Part shown: positions 41,197 to 51,674 of the stretch, one piece after another
How positions within the stretch are numbered: position 1 is the stretch's first letter
How the letters are laid out: each line of letters begins with the position of its first letter
Assembly: GCF_018398425.1 (NCBI RefSeq)
Contig: NZ_JADPMV010000002.1
Coordinates: 1,116,001 to 1,180,000 of the forward strand
DNA from: Pseudomonas lalucatii
GTDB taxonomy: Bacteria > Pseudomonadota > Gammaproteobacteria > Pseudomonadales > Pseudomonadaceae
Length of the DNA stretch: 64,000 nt
Reading direction: 5' to 3'
Translations under genes and position numbers: made by a program
Notes under the pieces: model-generated
Seen by the model: only the letters and a program-made list of their open reading frames with translations
Database searches by the model: none
What the model was told of the DNA's origin: nothing

Positions 41197-43704
41197 TCAG
41201 ACTTCGGCGCCAGGCCGGCAAGTGGCGATGGCCTGCAGCAGCTCCGGCTTGTCGATCGGCTTGGCGATGAAACCGTCCAGCCCCTCGGCCAGATAGCGCT
41301 CCCTGTCCCCCGCCATGGTGTGTGCGGTGACCGCCACCACCTTGGGGCAATGCTCGCCCAGCAGGGTGCGGATGCGCCGGGTCGCCTCCACCCCGGTCAT
41401 CTGCGGCATCGAGATGTCCATCAGGATCAGGTCGAACGTCTGCTGCTGGACCAGCTCGATGGCCTGTGTGCCACTGTCGGCATAGTGCAGTTCGTGCCCC
41501 TGGCCCTCGAGCAGGCACTCGACCACCAGCTGGTTGCTCGGCGAGTCATCCACCACCAGGATGCGCCGGCTCGCCTGTTCGTGCGTTACCGGCGCGCGGT
41601 CCTGCGCCGCCCTGGTGACAGGCTCGACGGCCGAGCAGGCCAGGGTCAGGCTGACGATGAAGCGCGCGCCGCCTAGCGGCGAGTCGTCGACCTCGATATC
41701 GCCGCCCATCATTCGCGCCAGGCGGCGGGAGATCGCCAGCCCCAGGCCGACCCCATTATGCTCGCGGGTGAGGGAATCATCGCCCTGGGCGAAGGCCTGG
41801 AACAGCTGGCCGCGCTGCGCCGGCTCGATACCCGGCCCGGAGTCATCGACGCAGAAGCGCAGCTGCAGCCGCCCCTCTGCCGCCGGCGCGGCAGCGACGG
41901 ACAGGCGCACCAAGCCAGCCGCGGTGAACTTCACCGCATTGGCCAACAGGTTGAAGAGTATCTGGCGCAGGCGCACGGTATCGCCCAGGCACTGCAGCGG
42001 CAGCCCTGTTCCGGCCTGGTAGTCGAAGGCCAGGCCCTTGCGCTCGCAGCTGGACTCGGCGTAGTTGAGCGCCGGCTTCACCAGGTCGAGCAGGCGGAAC
42101 GGCGCGACCTCCAGCTCCAGCTTGCCGGACTCGATGCGGGCCAGGTCGAGTATCTCGTTGACCAGCGACAGCAGATGCTTGCCGGAACGGTTGGCCACCG
42201 ACAGCCGCCCCCGCTCCTCGAACGAGAGACGGGGGCTCGACTCGAAAGCGGAGAGGATGCCGATCACCACGTTGAGCGGCGTGCGTAGCTCATGGCTGAC
42301 AGTGGCCAGGAAGGCGCTCTTCGCCTCGTTGGAGGCGTCCGCGCGGCGCTTGGCCTCGGTCAGCTCGCGCTCCTTGGCCTTGAGGTCGCTGATGTCGACG
42401 CGGATGCCGGCCAGGCCGCCGTCGCGCATGCGCCGCTGGATGACCCGCAGCACCCGGCCATCGCTCAGCTGCTCCTCATAGGATTCGCCACGGACATGCT
42501 GGTCCAGCTTGACCTTGAGCTGCCCGGCCATGGCCCCCTCGCCCTCGACGGCGGCGAACTGGCCCTGCTCGATGCCGTACTGGATGATATTGCTGGCCGA
42601 GGTGCCTGCCTGGATGACCGGTGCACTGAGTTGGTAGGTACGGCGGAAGTTGGCGTTGCACAGCACCAGCCGGTCCTCGGCGTCGAAGATGGCGAAGGCG
42701 TCGGGAATGGCCTCGATGGCATCGACCAGACGGTTCTCGCTGCGGCGCAGGTTGTCGGTGGCCTCGTCCACCATGCGCCGCAAGCGCACCGGCAGACGCA
42801 GCAGGGCATAGAAACCGCCCGCCAGGAGCAGCGCCAGGACATAGAGCAGCACGCGCAACTCCAGCCGGTGGCTCGCCGTGGCCAGCCAGCCCGAGGCCGG
42901 CACCCCGGCCAGTTGCCAGATGCCGCCGGGCAGCACCACGTCCATGGTGATCGGCGAGTCGGCGAACACCTCGGGCTGACCGTACAACTGCTCGCCGTCG
43001 GCACCCAGGCCGTCCTTGCCGCGGATGGCGATCTCGATGTCGCCGGCGTCGCCCGCCGCCTGACGGGCCCGCTCGACGATGGAGTACCAGTCGATCAGCA
43101 CCGTGGCGAAGCCCCAGAAACGCTCTTGCTCGCGGGCGTCGTCGTTGACGAAGATCGGGTAGCGGCCAATGATCGCGGTGCCGCCCTGGATCAGCTCGAC
43201 CGGCCCGGCCACCCACAGCTGCCGCGAGTCGATCGCCCGTTGCGCGGCTTCGCGGCGGGCCGGGTCGCCCAGCAGGTCGTGACCGATGGCCCCCCGGTTG
43301 GCCTCGTAGGGCCAGACATGGGTGACGATGCCGTCGGGCGCCAGCTGCAGGCTCCTGATGTGCTCGTCGTTGCCGGCCAGCTCCGCGGCGATGCGCGCGA
43401 ACAGGCGCTCGTCGACCTGCGCGCTGGCCATCGGCAGGCCGATCAAGCCCTTCACCTGGTAGAGGTCGCCATTGAGGTAGGACTCCAGCTGGGCGCGCAC
43501 GATCGACAACTGCTGCAGCACCGCCTGCTCCTCGGCCAGGCGGCTGGCCCGGGCGTCCTCCTGGAAATAGGCCTGCAAAGCGACCAGGTTGACCGCTCCA
43601 AGCAACGCCGCCAGGCAGGCGGCGGCCAACCATTGCTGCCACCAGCGACGGCGCGTGGCGCGTGCTGGCGGTGTGGCTAGCGGGTCGTTGGCGTTTCTGC
43701 TCAT
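41197..43704 (-). CDS. Hybrid sensor histidine kinase (CHASE-PAS-HisKA-HATPase-REC)
   Basis: An 835-residue inner-membrane hybrid kinase. The first span is at about 25-46 and the second at about 284-302, enclosing a CHASE-type sensor. A PAS domain (325-440) follows, then HisKA with His471 (ATVSHELRTPLN), a HATPase (DDSGPGI, NGVGLGLAISRR) and a REC (RILVVDDSPSNQ, LILMDISMP). It has no HPt domain. I chose Met at 43704 rather than 43725 because GAGGAG lies 9 bases upstream and a sigma-54 promoter places the transcript start near 43727. Genes just upstream encode a related kinase with HPt and an NtrC-type regulator. Confidence 0.9.
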   Translation of the reverse strand: MSRNANDPLATPPARATRRRWWQQWLAAACLAALLGAVNLVALQAYFQEDARASRLAEEQAVLQQLSIVRAQLESYLNGDLYQVKGLIGLPMASAQVDERLFARIAAELAGNDEHIRSLQLAPDGIVTHVWPYEANRGAIGHDLLGDPARREAAQRAIDSRQLWVAGPVELIQGGTAIIGRYPIFVNDDAREQERFWGFATVLIDWYSIVERARQAAGDAGDIEIAIRGKDGLGADGEQLYGQPEVFADSPITMDVVLPGGIWQLAGVPASGWLATASHRLELRVLLYVLALLLAGGFYALLRLPVRLRRMVDEATDNLRRSENRLVDAIEAIPDAFAIFDAEDRLVLCNANFRRTYQLSAPVIQAGTSASNIIQYGIEQGQFAAVEGEGAMAGQLKVKLDQHVRGESYEEQLSDGRVLRVIQRRMRDGGLAGIRVDISDLKAKERELTEAKRRADASNEAKSAFLATVSHELRTPLNVVIGILSAFESSPRLSFEERGRLSVANRSGKHLLSLVNEILDLARIESGKLELEVAPFRLLDLVKPALNYAESSCERKGLAFDYQAGTGLPLQCLGDTVRLRQILFNLLANAVKFTAAGLVRLSVAAAPAAEGRLQLRFCVDDSGPGIEPAQRGQLFQAFAQGDDSLTREHNGVGLGLAISRRLARMMGGDIEVDDSPLGGARFIVSLTLACSAVEPVTRAAQDRAPVTHEQASRRILVVDDSPSNQLVVECLLEGQGHELHYADSGTQAIELVQQQTFDLILMDISMPQMTGVEATRRIRTLLGEHCPKVVAVTAHTMAGDRERYLAEGLDGFIAKPIDKPELLQAIATCRPGAEV

Positions 43705-43737
43705 GAACGAAGTCTCCTCTGTCATGCAGTGGTACTT

Positions 43738-43753
43738 CGCAAAACCCAGGCCA
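43738..43753 (-). promoter_or_regulatory. Sigma-54-like promoter of the CHASE hybrid kinase
   Basis: On the minus strand TGGCCTGGGTTTTGCG has the GG-N10-GC spacing with TGGC at -24 and TTGC at -12. The predicted start is about 43727, giving a short leader before Met 43704. The 20-bp shared element lies about 170-190 bp upstream. Confidence 0.55.
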
Positions 43754-43906
43754 GCCCTACGCAGGCGCGCGAAGCAAAATGCCAGTCCCCTCGCACGCCT
43801 TATCCATCCAAGACAAGCAACTGAAATATATGAATTTATTTAAACAAACCGAATAACCGGCGGGAATCTCGCGCGGCGCCCTTCGCGCGGCATTACCGCG
43901 CCTCAG

Positions 43907-43939
43907 GCAATTTGCTTCGCAAAATGCAAAGCAAATTGC
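43907..43939. promoter_or_regulatory. Putative activator site, 11-bp inverted repeat with the shared 20-bp element
   Basis: GCAATTTGCTT (43907-43917) and AAGCAAATTGC (43929-43939) are perfect inverted repeats separated by 11 bp. Within it, TTCGCAAAATGCAAAGCAAA at 43916-43935 is identical to the reverse strand of 48978-48997. It lies between the NtrC-type gene and the downstream hybrid kinase. As a stem it could also terminate the upstream operon, but there is no T tract. Between it and the promoter is an AT-rich tract (about 43822-43858). Confidence 0.6.
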
Positions 43940-43946
43940 TGGGCAT

Positions 43947-45386
<1,440 letters not shown>

Positions 45387-45398
45387 CGATGTTCTCCA

Positions 45399-47996
45399 CT
45401 AGGCCGGTTGGCTGATATTGAAGCGCTGGCGGTAGGCCGCCAGGGTAATGCGCAGGGTATCGCTGGTTTCCGGCAGCAGCTGGGCCACCCGCTCCCGATC
45501 CATGCGCTTGCACGCCGACTCGATCTCCCGAGCCAGCGCCGAGAGCTGGCTGGCGCCGAAGGTGGCGGCATTGCTCTTGAGGGTATGCGCCTCGTCCTCC
45601 ACGCCGTGGCAGTCCAGCCGGGCCAGGTGCTCGTGAATGGCGTCCATGCGCCGCTGCGCCTCGTTGACGAACAGCCCGATCATCCGTTCGAGCATCGCAT
45701 CGGAGGTTTCCGCCGCCAGGCGCGTGAGAATGGCCTCGTCCATCAGTTTCAATCCAGACATGGTATCCGCCTCTGTGTGGGATGGGTCGGCCTGCACCAG
45801 GCAGCCGTCGATGGCCTGGAGCAGGGATTCGCGGGTGAACGGCTTGCCGACGAAGCCGTTCATGCCCACCGCCCGGCAGCGCTGGGTATCTTCGCGCATG
45901 GCGTTGGCGGTGAGGGCGATGATCGGGATGGCGGCATAGGCCGCCTGCCCCTCGCGGATGCGCCGGGTGGCCTCGAGACCGTCCATGGACGGCATGCGCA
46001 CGTCCATCAGGACCAGGTCGAAAGACGCCTGCCCCAGCAGCTCCAGCACCTGATGGCCGTTCTCGGCGACCGCGACCTGGTAGCCGGCTTGCTCGAGCTG
46101 GGTGACCGCCACCAGCTGATTGGCCGGGCTGTCCTCGGCCAGCAGAATCCGCCCCTGCCGGCGCGGTGCCGGGGCGGCGGTGCCGGACGAGCGCGAAGGG
46201 CGCGGGGCCAGTTCCAACAGCTGCAACAGCCGCGAGTAGCACACCGGCTTCTCGATCACCTCGCAGCTGCCGCTGCCCGGCCCCATGACCGAGGTGGCGA
46301 GACGCTTGCGGTCCGCCATCAGTACCAGCCGCGCGCCGGCGCGCTGGACACTCTCGAGCCGGTGCCGGGCGGGCGCATCCAGCGCCTCGGCGGCGTCGAG
46401 GAACAGCCAGCCCGGTACTGTCTCCGGCGCCCCGCTCACACCGGCGCACGCCTGCGTGCTCAGGCCGAACAGGTTCAGCTGGCGCACCAGCACATCGGCC
46501 AGCACCGAATTCGACGACACCACCCAGGCGTTCCCCGACAACGGCCGCGGCGCCGGCCCGTCTTCGACGATGCCCAGCGGCACGCGGAAGCTGAAGGTCG
46601 AGCCTTGCCCCAGGCTGCTGTCGAGGCGAATCGAGCCGCCCATGGCTTCGACCAGGCGGCTGCAGATCGACAGGCCCAGACCGGCGCCGCCATGCAGGGT
46701 CGCGTCGGTGCTGTCGACCTGGGTGAAGGCCTCGAAGATCGCCGCCTGCTTGAGCGCGGGAATGCCGATCCCGGTATCGCTGACCGAACACTCCAGGGTG
46801 AAGCGCTCGCCCTCGCGCTCGGCCAGCTGCAGGCGCAGGATAACCCCGCCCTCGCGGGTGAACTTGATGGCATTGTCGATCAGGTTCAGCAGCACTTGGC
46901 GCAGACGCGCCTCGTCGCCCAGGCAGCGGCGCGGCAGGTCGGGCTCGTAGAGCATGCCCAGGTCGATCTGCCGGTCGCTGAGCTGCAGCGCCTTGACCGC
47001 CAGGGCCGACTCGCACAGCTCCACCAGATCGAAAGGCGCGCTGACCAGGTCCAGGGCCCCGGACTCGATGCGCGCGAAGTCGAGGATGTTGTTGATCAGC
47101 GCCAGCAGCACGCTGGCCGACTGTTGCGCCGACTCGATGTACAGCTGCTGGCTGTCGTTAAGCGCGCTCTCGGCCAGCAGATCGACGCAGCCCATCATGG
47201 CGTTGAGCGGCGAGCGGATCTCGTGGGTGACGTGGGCGAGGAAGTCGGACTTGGCCTGGTTGGCCTTCTCCGCCGCCTCCTTGGCCTGCAGCAGACCCTG
47301 CTCGGCCTGCTGGCGCTCCTGTTCGCGCTGGCTCAGCGCGCGGGACATACGATTGAAAGCCAGGGCCAGGTCGTGGAACTCGCGACTGGTGACCACGCCG
47401 AGGGGCGCATCGGTTTCCCCCCGCTCGATCCGGTTGAGACCGGCGCGCAGACTGCTCAGGTCCCGGGTCAGCAGCACGCCGATCAGCCAGGAGGTCGCCA
47501 CCACCAGCAACAACGCCAGCACGGCGATCACGATCAGGCGGTCGCGGGCCTCGCCGAACAACCGCTCGAACGCGGTGGTGGCCATACCCAGTTCGAGGTA
47601 GCCGACCGGGAATTCGTCGACGTAGATCACCTTCTGCACATCGAACACGCCATCGGCCACCGCCGCCACCCTAAGGTCCGGCTCCCGGCCGAGCGGATGC
47701 TGCGGGCTGGAGCCGCGGTCCACCAGCACCCGCTGGTTGTCGCGAATGCGCAGGTACAGGCTGTCACTGTTGGCCATCACGCTCTCGGCCACCGCCTCCA
47801 GCGCCGCCAGGTCCGACGACACCACGGCGTCGCGCACCAGCACCGCCAACTCCTCCGCCTCGGCGTCGAAACGCTCGGTGAAGGACTGCTCGTTGGACAC
47901 GCGCAGGAAGTACAGGCTGGTCCACACCAGACCGATCAGGATCAGGGTCTCGACCAGGGCGATCCCGAGGATGACCTTCAGCCGGAAGGAGATCAT
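45399..47996 (-). CDS. Hybrid sensor histidine kinase with REC and HPt domains
   Basis: An 865-residue tripartite kinase. Spans at about 7-30 and 154-177 flank a periplasmic domain of about 120 residues. A HAMP follows (about 178-230), then HisKA with His258 (AHVTHEIRSPLN), a HATPase (DTGIGIPALKQ, GGAGLGLSICSR), a REC domain (ILLAEDSPANQ, LVLMDVRMPSMDG) and an HPt with its histidine in EDEAHTLKSNAATFGA. It overlaps by 4 bp the preceding gene for a PhnD-like binding protein. This recalls LuxPQ: a periplasmic protein that presents a ligand to a hybrid kinase. Confidence 0.93.
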   Translation of the reverse strand: MISFRLKVILGIALVETLILIGLVWTSLYFLRVSNEQSFTERFDAEAEELAVLVRDAVVSSDLAALEAVAESVMANSDSLYLRIRDNQRVLVDRGSSPQHPLGREPDLRVAAVADGVFDVQKVIYVDEFPVGYLELGMATTAFERLFGEARDRLIVIAVLALLLVVATSWLIGVLLTRDLSSLRAGLNRIERGETDAPLGVVTSREFHDLALAFNRMSRALSQREQERQQAEQGLLQAKEAAEKANQAKSDFLAHVTHEIRSPLNAMMGCVDLLAESALNDSQQLYIESAQQSASVLLALINNILDFARIESGALDLVSAPFDLVELCESALAVKALQLSDRQIDLGMLYEPDLPRRCLGDEARLRQVLLNLIDNAIKFTREGGVILRLQLAEREGERFTLECSVSDTGIGIPALKQAAIFEAFTQVDSTDATLHGGAGLGLSICSRLVEAMGGSIRLDSSLGQGSTFSFRVPLGIVEDGPAPRPLSGNAWVVSSNSVLADVLVRQLNLFGLSTQACAGVSGAPETVPGWLFLDAAEALDAPARHRLESVQRAGARLVLMADRKRLATSVMGPGSGSCEVIEKPVCYSRLLQLLELAPRPSRSSGTAAPAPRRQGRILLAEDSPANQLVAVTQLEQAGYQVAVAENGHQVLELLGQASFDLVLMDVRMPSMDGLEATRRIREGQAAYAAIPIIALTANAMREDTQRCRAVGMNGFVGKPFTRESLLQAIDGCLVQADPSHTEADTMSGLKLMDEAILTRLAAETSDAMLERMIGLFVNEAQRRMDAIHEHLARLDCHGVEDEAHTLKSNAATFGASQLSALAREIESACKRMDRERVAQLLPETSDTLRITLAAYRQRFNISQPA

Positions 47997-48868
47997 GGCG
48001 TCTCGCCTCCCGGCCCGTCCTGCGCCTCCAGCGTGCCCGGCAGGCCCTGCCAGTCCAACGCGCCTATCGCCGCGTAATCGCCGTGGTCGACCGCGGCAAA
48101 GGCGTGGATCCTCAGTTTTTTCAGCAGCTGCCGGCCTCGCGCCGATGCGCTCAGGTCGATCAGCGCCTGCTGCACCTGCAGCTGGCGCGCTGGCCCTACG
48201 CGGGGGTGCGCGGCGATGGGATGGGGCGGGTAGCCCGGCGACTGCCACAGTACCCGCAGCGACTCGCGCGCCGCCGGGCTGGTGCTATCGAGCGTGCGGC
48301 GCACGCCGCCACCGGCCGCGGCGAAACCGCGCTGCACGTTGAAGTACACCGAATCGTGACTGCGCACGAACTTCACCGCGACCGGGATACCGCGGGCGGC
48401 CAGCTCCCGGCGGGTGAGCAGCGAGGCGGCAAAGGCCGCCGGCGAGGGAAACACCATTTGCTCGCCGGCCAGGTCCTCCAGGCGCTTGAAGCGGCTGTCG
48501 CGACGCACCACGATCAGCCCCTTGAGCCGCCCCGGCGACTGCGCCGCCAGCGCGTTGTAGCCGCTGGCCCGACTGAAGACCGAGTAATGGTAGGGGTTCA
48601 TGTAGGCCAGGTCATAGTCGCCGCGGTGCAGGGCATCCTCGAAGGCCGGGATGTCCGCTGCGGTCTTGAACACCAGTTCGATCCCGCTGGCGCTGCGGAC
48701 CTGCTCGATCAGCGGCTGCCACAGGGAGTACAGCTTGGCCGCCGGCTGCTGTGGCACCACCCCCAGGGTCAGCACCTGCGCGCCGCTGGTCTGGGCCAGG
48801 CCCAGGCCGAGCAGCAGCACGGCACGAGGCAGGAAGGGGTGGCGGGAGGTCACGCGTGGCTTGCTCAT
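47993..48868 (-). CDS. PhnD-like periplasmic substrate-binding protein
   Basis: A 291-residue exported protein with a signal peptide (FLPRAVLLLGLGLAQTSGAQ). The mature part has PhnD/phosphonate-binding features, such as LGVVPQQPAAKLYSLWQPL, DYDLAYMNPYHYSVF and the dispersed FVRSHDSVYFNVQRG. No permease or ATPase gene is near. Its ATG/TGA overlap with the kinase indicates that it is a sensory accessory protein for that kinase. The ligand is unknown; phosphonate is only the name of the family. It is the first gene of the operon binding protein-kinase-regulator. Confidence 0.88.
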   Translation of the reverse strand: MSKPRVTSRHPFLPRAVLLLGLGLAQTSGAQVLTLGVVPQQPAAKLYSLWQPLIEQVRSASGIELVFKTAADIPAFEDALHRGDYDLAYMNPYHYSVFSRASGYNALAAQSPGRLKGLIVVRRDSRFKRLEDLAGEQMVFPSPAAFAASLLTRRELAARGIPVAVKFVRSHDSVYFNVQRGFAAAGGGVRRTLDSTSPAARESLRVLWQSPGYPPHPIAAHPRVGPARQLQVQQALIDLSASARGRQLLKKLRIHAFAAVDHGDYAAIGALDWQGLPGTLEAQDGPGGETP

Positions 48869-48903
48869 GATCGGGGCTCGAATGGCGGTGTCGAAAAGTA
48901 CGA

Positions 48904-48919
48904 AGCAAATTCAGGACCA
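48904..48919 (-). promoter_or_regulatory. Sigma-54-like promoter of the binding protein-kinase-regulator operon
   Basis: On the minus strand TGGTCCTGAATTTGCT keeps GG-N10-GC with TTTGCT at -12. The predicted start is about 48892, 24 bp before the ATG at 48868. The shared element is about 70 bp upstream. This implies autoregulation of the operon by its own NtrC-type protein. Confidence 0.5.
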
Positions 48920-48977
48920 GCCGCAGAACGCCTCGCCTTTCGCCGTAAAGGGCCGGCCGAGCCGTGATTTTTCGCAC

Positions 48978-48997
48978 TTTGCTTTGCATTTTGCGAA
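48978..48997 (-). promoter_or_regulatory. Shared 20-bp element in the divergent region
   Basis: The minus strand reads TTCGCAAAATGCAAAGCAAA, identical to 43916-43935. It lies between the divergent promoters at 48904-48919 and 49105-49120 and could serve both. A palindromic TTTTGCAAAA at 49021-49030 may be a second, partial site. Confidence 0.6.
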
Positions 48998-49104
48998 TAG
49001 GCCCTGCAACTCTAGACCCATTTTGCAAAAAACTGCGGCCGCCTCCTGCGCCTCGCCAGGACCTGGCCCCGCTCCGTCGTGGTTTATGCTTTGCCGGTAG
49101 TGCC

Positions 49105-49120
49105 TGGCATGGTTCTCGCT
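49105..49120 (+). promoter_or_regulatory. Sigma-54-like promoter of the EAL response regulator
   Basis: TGGCATGGTTCTCGCT keeps GG-N10-GC with a strong TGGCA at -24; the -12 is TCGC instead of TTGC. The predicted start is near 49131, about 30 bp before the ATG. Confidence 0.45.
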
Positions 49121-49161
49121 GGAAGCCTTGCCAAGTCCAGCTATCGAACGGGAGAAGGACC

Positions 49162-51276
49162 ATGGCTGAATCGGACGCGCAAACCAGGCTGTGGCAGCCG
49201 GCACAGGGCGCGGAAAGGCCGCTGTCGGTGCTGGTGGTCGACGATGACGAGCTGATCCGCATGCACCTGCAGCTGGCCCTGTCCAACGAGGGCCTGCGGA
49301 TCAGCGAGGCGGCCAACGGCCAGCAGGCCGTGGAACTGGCCAGCCGGCAGGCCTTCGACATAGTGCTGATGGACGTGCGCATGCCCGGCATGGACGGCTT
49401 CGCCGCCTGCGAGCGGCTCAAGCAACTGCCCGGCCATGCCTCGACGCCGGTGGTGATGCTCACCGGCATGGAGGATCAGGAGTCGATCCGCCGCGCCACC
49501 CAGGTCGGCGCCATCGACTATGTCACCAAGCCGCTGAGCGCCACGGTGCTGGCCAAGCGCGTGCGCCATATCGTCCAGGCGCAGCGCAACCACGCCGAGC
49601 TGGATAACCAGCGCGCCAGCCAGAATGCCCTGCTGCACGCGATCCCCGATACCATCCTGCGCTTCGATGCCGAGGGCATCCTGCTGGCCTCGAAATTCCC
49701 CGAGGCCTGTCCGAGTCTGTTGCGAATGCGTTCGGCGATCGGCAGCAGCATCCGCGAGATCTTCTCCGGAGTGCCCCGGTTCGACCCCGCCCAGGCCCTG
49801 CAGCGGGCCCTGCACGGCGATACCACGGCACTGCAGATCGCCTGGCCGGGGGCCGAGGAGAGCATCTACGAGGTCCGCTTCGTCGCCAGTGCCGCCAACG
49901 ACGTGATGTGCATCCTGCGCGACATCAGCCGCCAGGTGCGCCAGCAGCGCCGCATCGAACAGCTGTCGCTGAGCGACGGCCAGACCGGCCTGGCCAACCG
50001 CGCCTGCTTCCTGCAGATGGCCCAGCGCCAGCTGGACGCCGCGCCGGAGCAGGCCCTGTGCATGCTGCAACTGAGCTTCGCCAGCTACCCGAGCGTCAGC
50101 AGAAGCGTCGGCAGCAAGACCGCCGACCAGCTCATCCGCGTGCTGGCCGACACCCTGGTCGAGGCCAGCGGCGCGAGTCGCCAGCTCGATCCCAGCGGCG
50201 CCGGCGACCTGCCCTTTATCGCCCGCACCGGCGAGGCGGACTTCCATCTGCTGCTCGGCGACGAACGCGAGGCGCTGGACGCCCTGCTGCGGCGGGTGTG
50301 CCAGGCGGTCGAAGAGCCCATCCAGGTCGACCAGTACGAGTTCCGCCTGCCTCTGCGCGCGGGCATCGTCAGCACCGAGGCGGCGAACGGCAACGTCGAT
50401 GAACTGTTCAAGATGAGCGGGCTGGCGGCACAGAAGGCCAGCCAGCGGCAGTTGAGCGAGCCGCTGGTCTACTCCCCGGCGTTGCAGCGCGAAAGCCAGC
50501 GCAGCCTGCTGCTGGAGTCCGCCCTGCGCCGGGCCATCGCCCAGGGTGAACTGGAGCTGCTCTACCAGCCCAAGGTCTGCGCCCACAACGGCCAGCTCAA
50601 GAGCCTGGAGGCATTGTGCCGCTGGACCCATCCGGAGCTCGGCGCCATCTCGCCGGCGGAGTTCATCCCCCTGGCCGAGGAGAGCGGCCTGATCCTGCCG
50701 CTGGGCGAGTTCGTGCTGGAGCGGGCCTGCCAGCAGAGCCGCGCATGGCGCCAGGCAGGACACGCCCAGGTGCCGATCGCGGTCAACGTCTCGGGACACC
50801 AACTCAACCAGCGCCAGGTCGACCGGCAGCTGTTCAGCCTGCTCGAGCGCTGCGACGTGCCGGCTGAGGCGATCGAGTTGGAGATCACCGAGAGCGTGCT
50901 GGTGGAGCAGAGCCATGTGCTGGCGTTGCTGGAACGGATCAGGGCCCGTGGCGTGCGCATCGCCATCGACGACTTCGGCACCGGGCACTCGTCCCTGAGC
51001 ATGCTCAAGTCCTTCCCGATCGACATCCTGAAGATCGACCGCGCCTTCGTCAGCGAGATCGGCGATGCGCGGCAGACCTACAGCATCGTCGACACCATCA
51101 TCGCCCTCGGCCATGCGCTTGAGCTGACCCTGGTGGCCGAAGGCATCGAGACCGAAAACCAGCTGCACTACCTGCGCGAGCGCGGTTGCCAGCTGATCCA
51201 GGGCTACCTCACCGGCCGGCCGATGAGCGCCGACGACATCGAACAGCGGTTCCTCCTGCCACGGCAGGTCCTCTGA
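49162..51276 (+). CDS. Response regulator with degenerate GGDEF and EAL domains
   Basis: A 704-residue cytosolic protein. The N-terminal REC has phosphoacceptor Asp71 (IVLMDVRMPGMDG). A PAS-like region precedes a GGDEF domain whose signature is lost (TGEADF where GGDEF is expected, near residue 355). The EAL domain has EALCRW near 481, ITESVLVEQS, DDFGTGHSS and AEGIET, so the phosphodiesterase residues look intact. It may degrade c-di-GMP under control of a kinase, and the kinases across the divergent region are likely partners. A GGGAGAAG site precedes the ATG. Confidence 0.92.
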   Translation: MAESDAQTRLWQPAQGAERPLSVLVVDDDELIRMHLQLALSNEGLRISEAANGQQAVELASRQAFDIVLMDVRMPGMDGFAACERLKQLPGHASTPVVMLTGMEDQESIRRATQVGAIDYVTKPLSATVLAKRVRHIVQAQRNHAELDNQRASQNALLHAIPDTILRFDAEGILLASKFPEACPSLLRMRSAIGSSIREIFSGVPRFDPAQALQRALHGDTTALQIAWPGAEESIYEVRFVASAANDVMCILRDISRQVRQQRRIEQLSLSDGQTGLANRACFLQMAQRQLDAAPEQALCMLQLSFASYPSVSRSVGSKTADQLIRVLADTLVEASGASRQLDPSGAGDLPFIARTGEADFHLLLGDEREALDALLRRVCQAVEEPIQVDQYEFRLPLRAGIVSTEAANGNVDELFKMSGLAAQKASQRQLSEPLVYSPALQRESQRSLLLESALRRAIAQGELELLYQPKVCAHNGQLKSLEALCRWTHPELGAISPAEFIPLAEESGLILPLGEFVLERACQQSRAWRQAGHAQVPIAVNVSGHQLNQRQVDRQLFSLLERCDVPAEAIELEITESVLVEQSHVLALLERIRARGVRIAIDDFGTGHSSLSMLKSFPIDILKIDRAFVSEIGDARQTYSIVDTIIALGHALELTLVAEGIETENQLHYLRERGCQLIQGYLTGRPMSADDIEQRFLLPRQVL

Positions 51277-51674
51277 CGGGCCCTCGCCGCAGCGCCCGGG
51301 TTGCCGATACACCGGGCGTTTCAACCTCGTTCCAGCCGCGCGCATATGGCGCAATACCGCGCCGGATCTTCCCGGCGACAGCGCCCCTCTCCCCTATCGC
51401 TCCCTGCGTTTCTAGCGGACTCGCCTGCACGCGCCGCACGCCTGCGCCCAAGTTCGCCCCGCCAACAGATCTGTCTCGTCGATGACGCCGGCCCTCGGCC
51501 TCACGACCTGGCAAGGCCGGAACACCAAGGCGCGTTACGCCGACTTGGATACGGCAGTGAGGGGGAGGCGTACGGACGCTGCGGCGGGAAGGGCGAAAGG
51601 AGCTGAGCAATCGCGCGAGTTGAGGCCGTCGGGGTGCCCGCCACGAACTCGGGCACCCCTTGGCGAGGGTGGGT
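51277..51674. other. Intergenic region with a long hairpin
   Basis: 398 bp between the convergent EAL gene and the last gene of the pilus operon. I see no supported gene. A perfect 10-bp stem GGGGTGCCCG (51631-51640) / CGGGCACCCC (51650-51659) lies just beyond the prepilin-like stop and may end the pilus operon, though no T tract follows. Confidence 0.5.

Noticed and set aside
43723..43725. Upstream ATG (43725) as start of the CHASE hybrid kinase
   Set aside because: It has no Shine-Dalgarno and would lie at the predicted transcript start; Met 43704 has GAGGAG at good spacing.
43769..43784. Sigma-54-like TGGCATTTTGCTTCGC on the minus strand
   Set aside because: GG and GC are separated by 11 instead of 10 bases. 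The site at 43738-43753 has the right spacing and sits better for the gene start.
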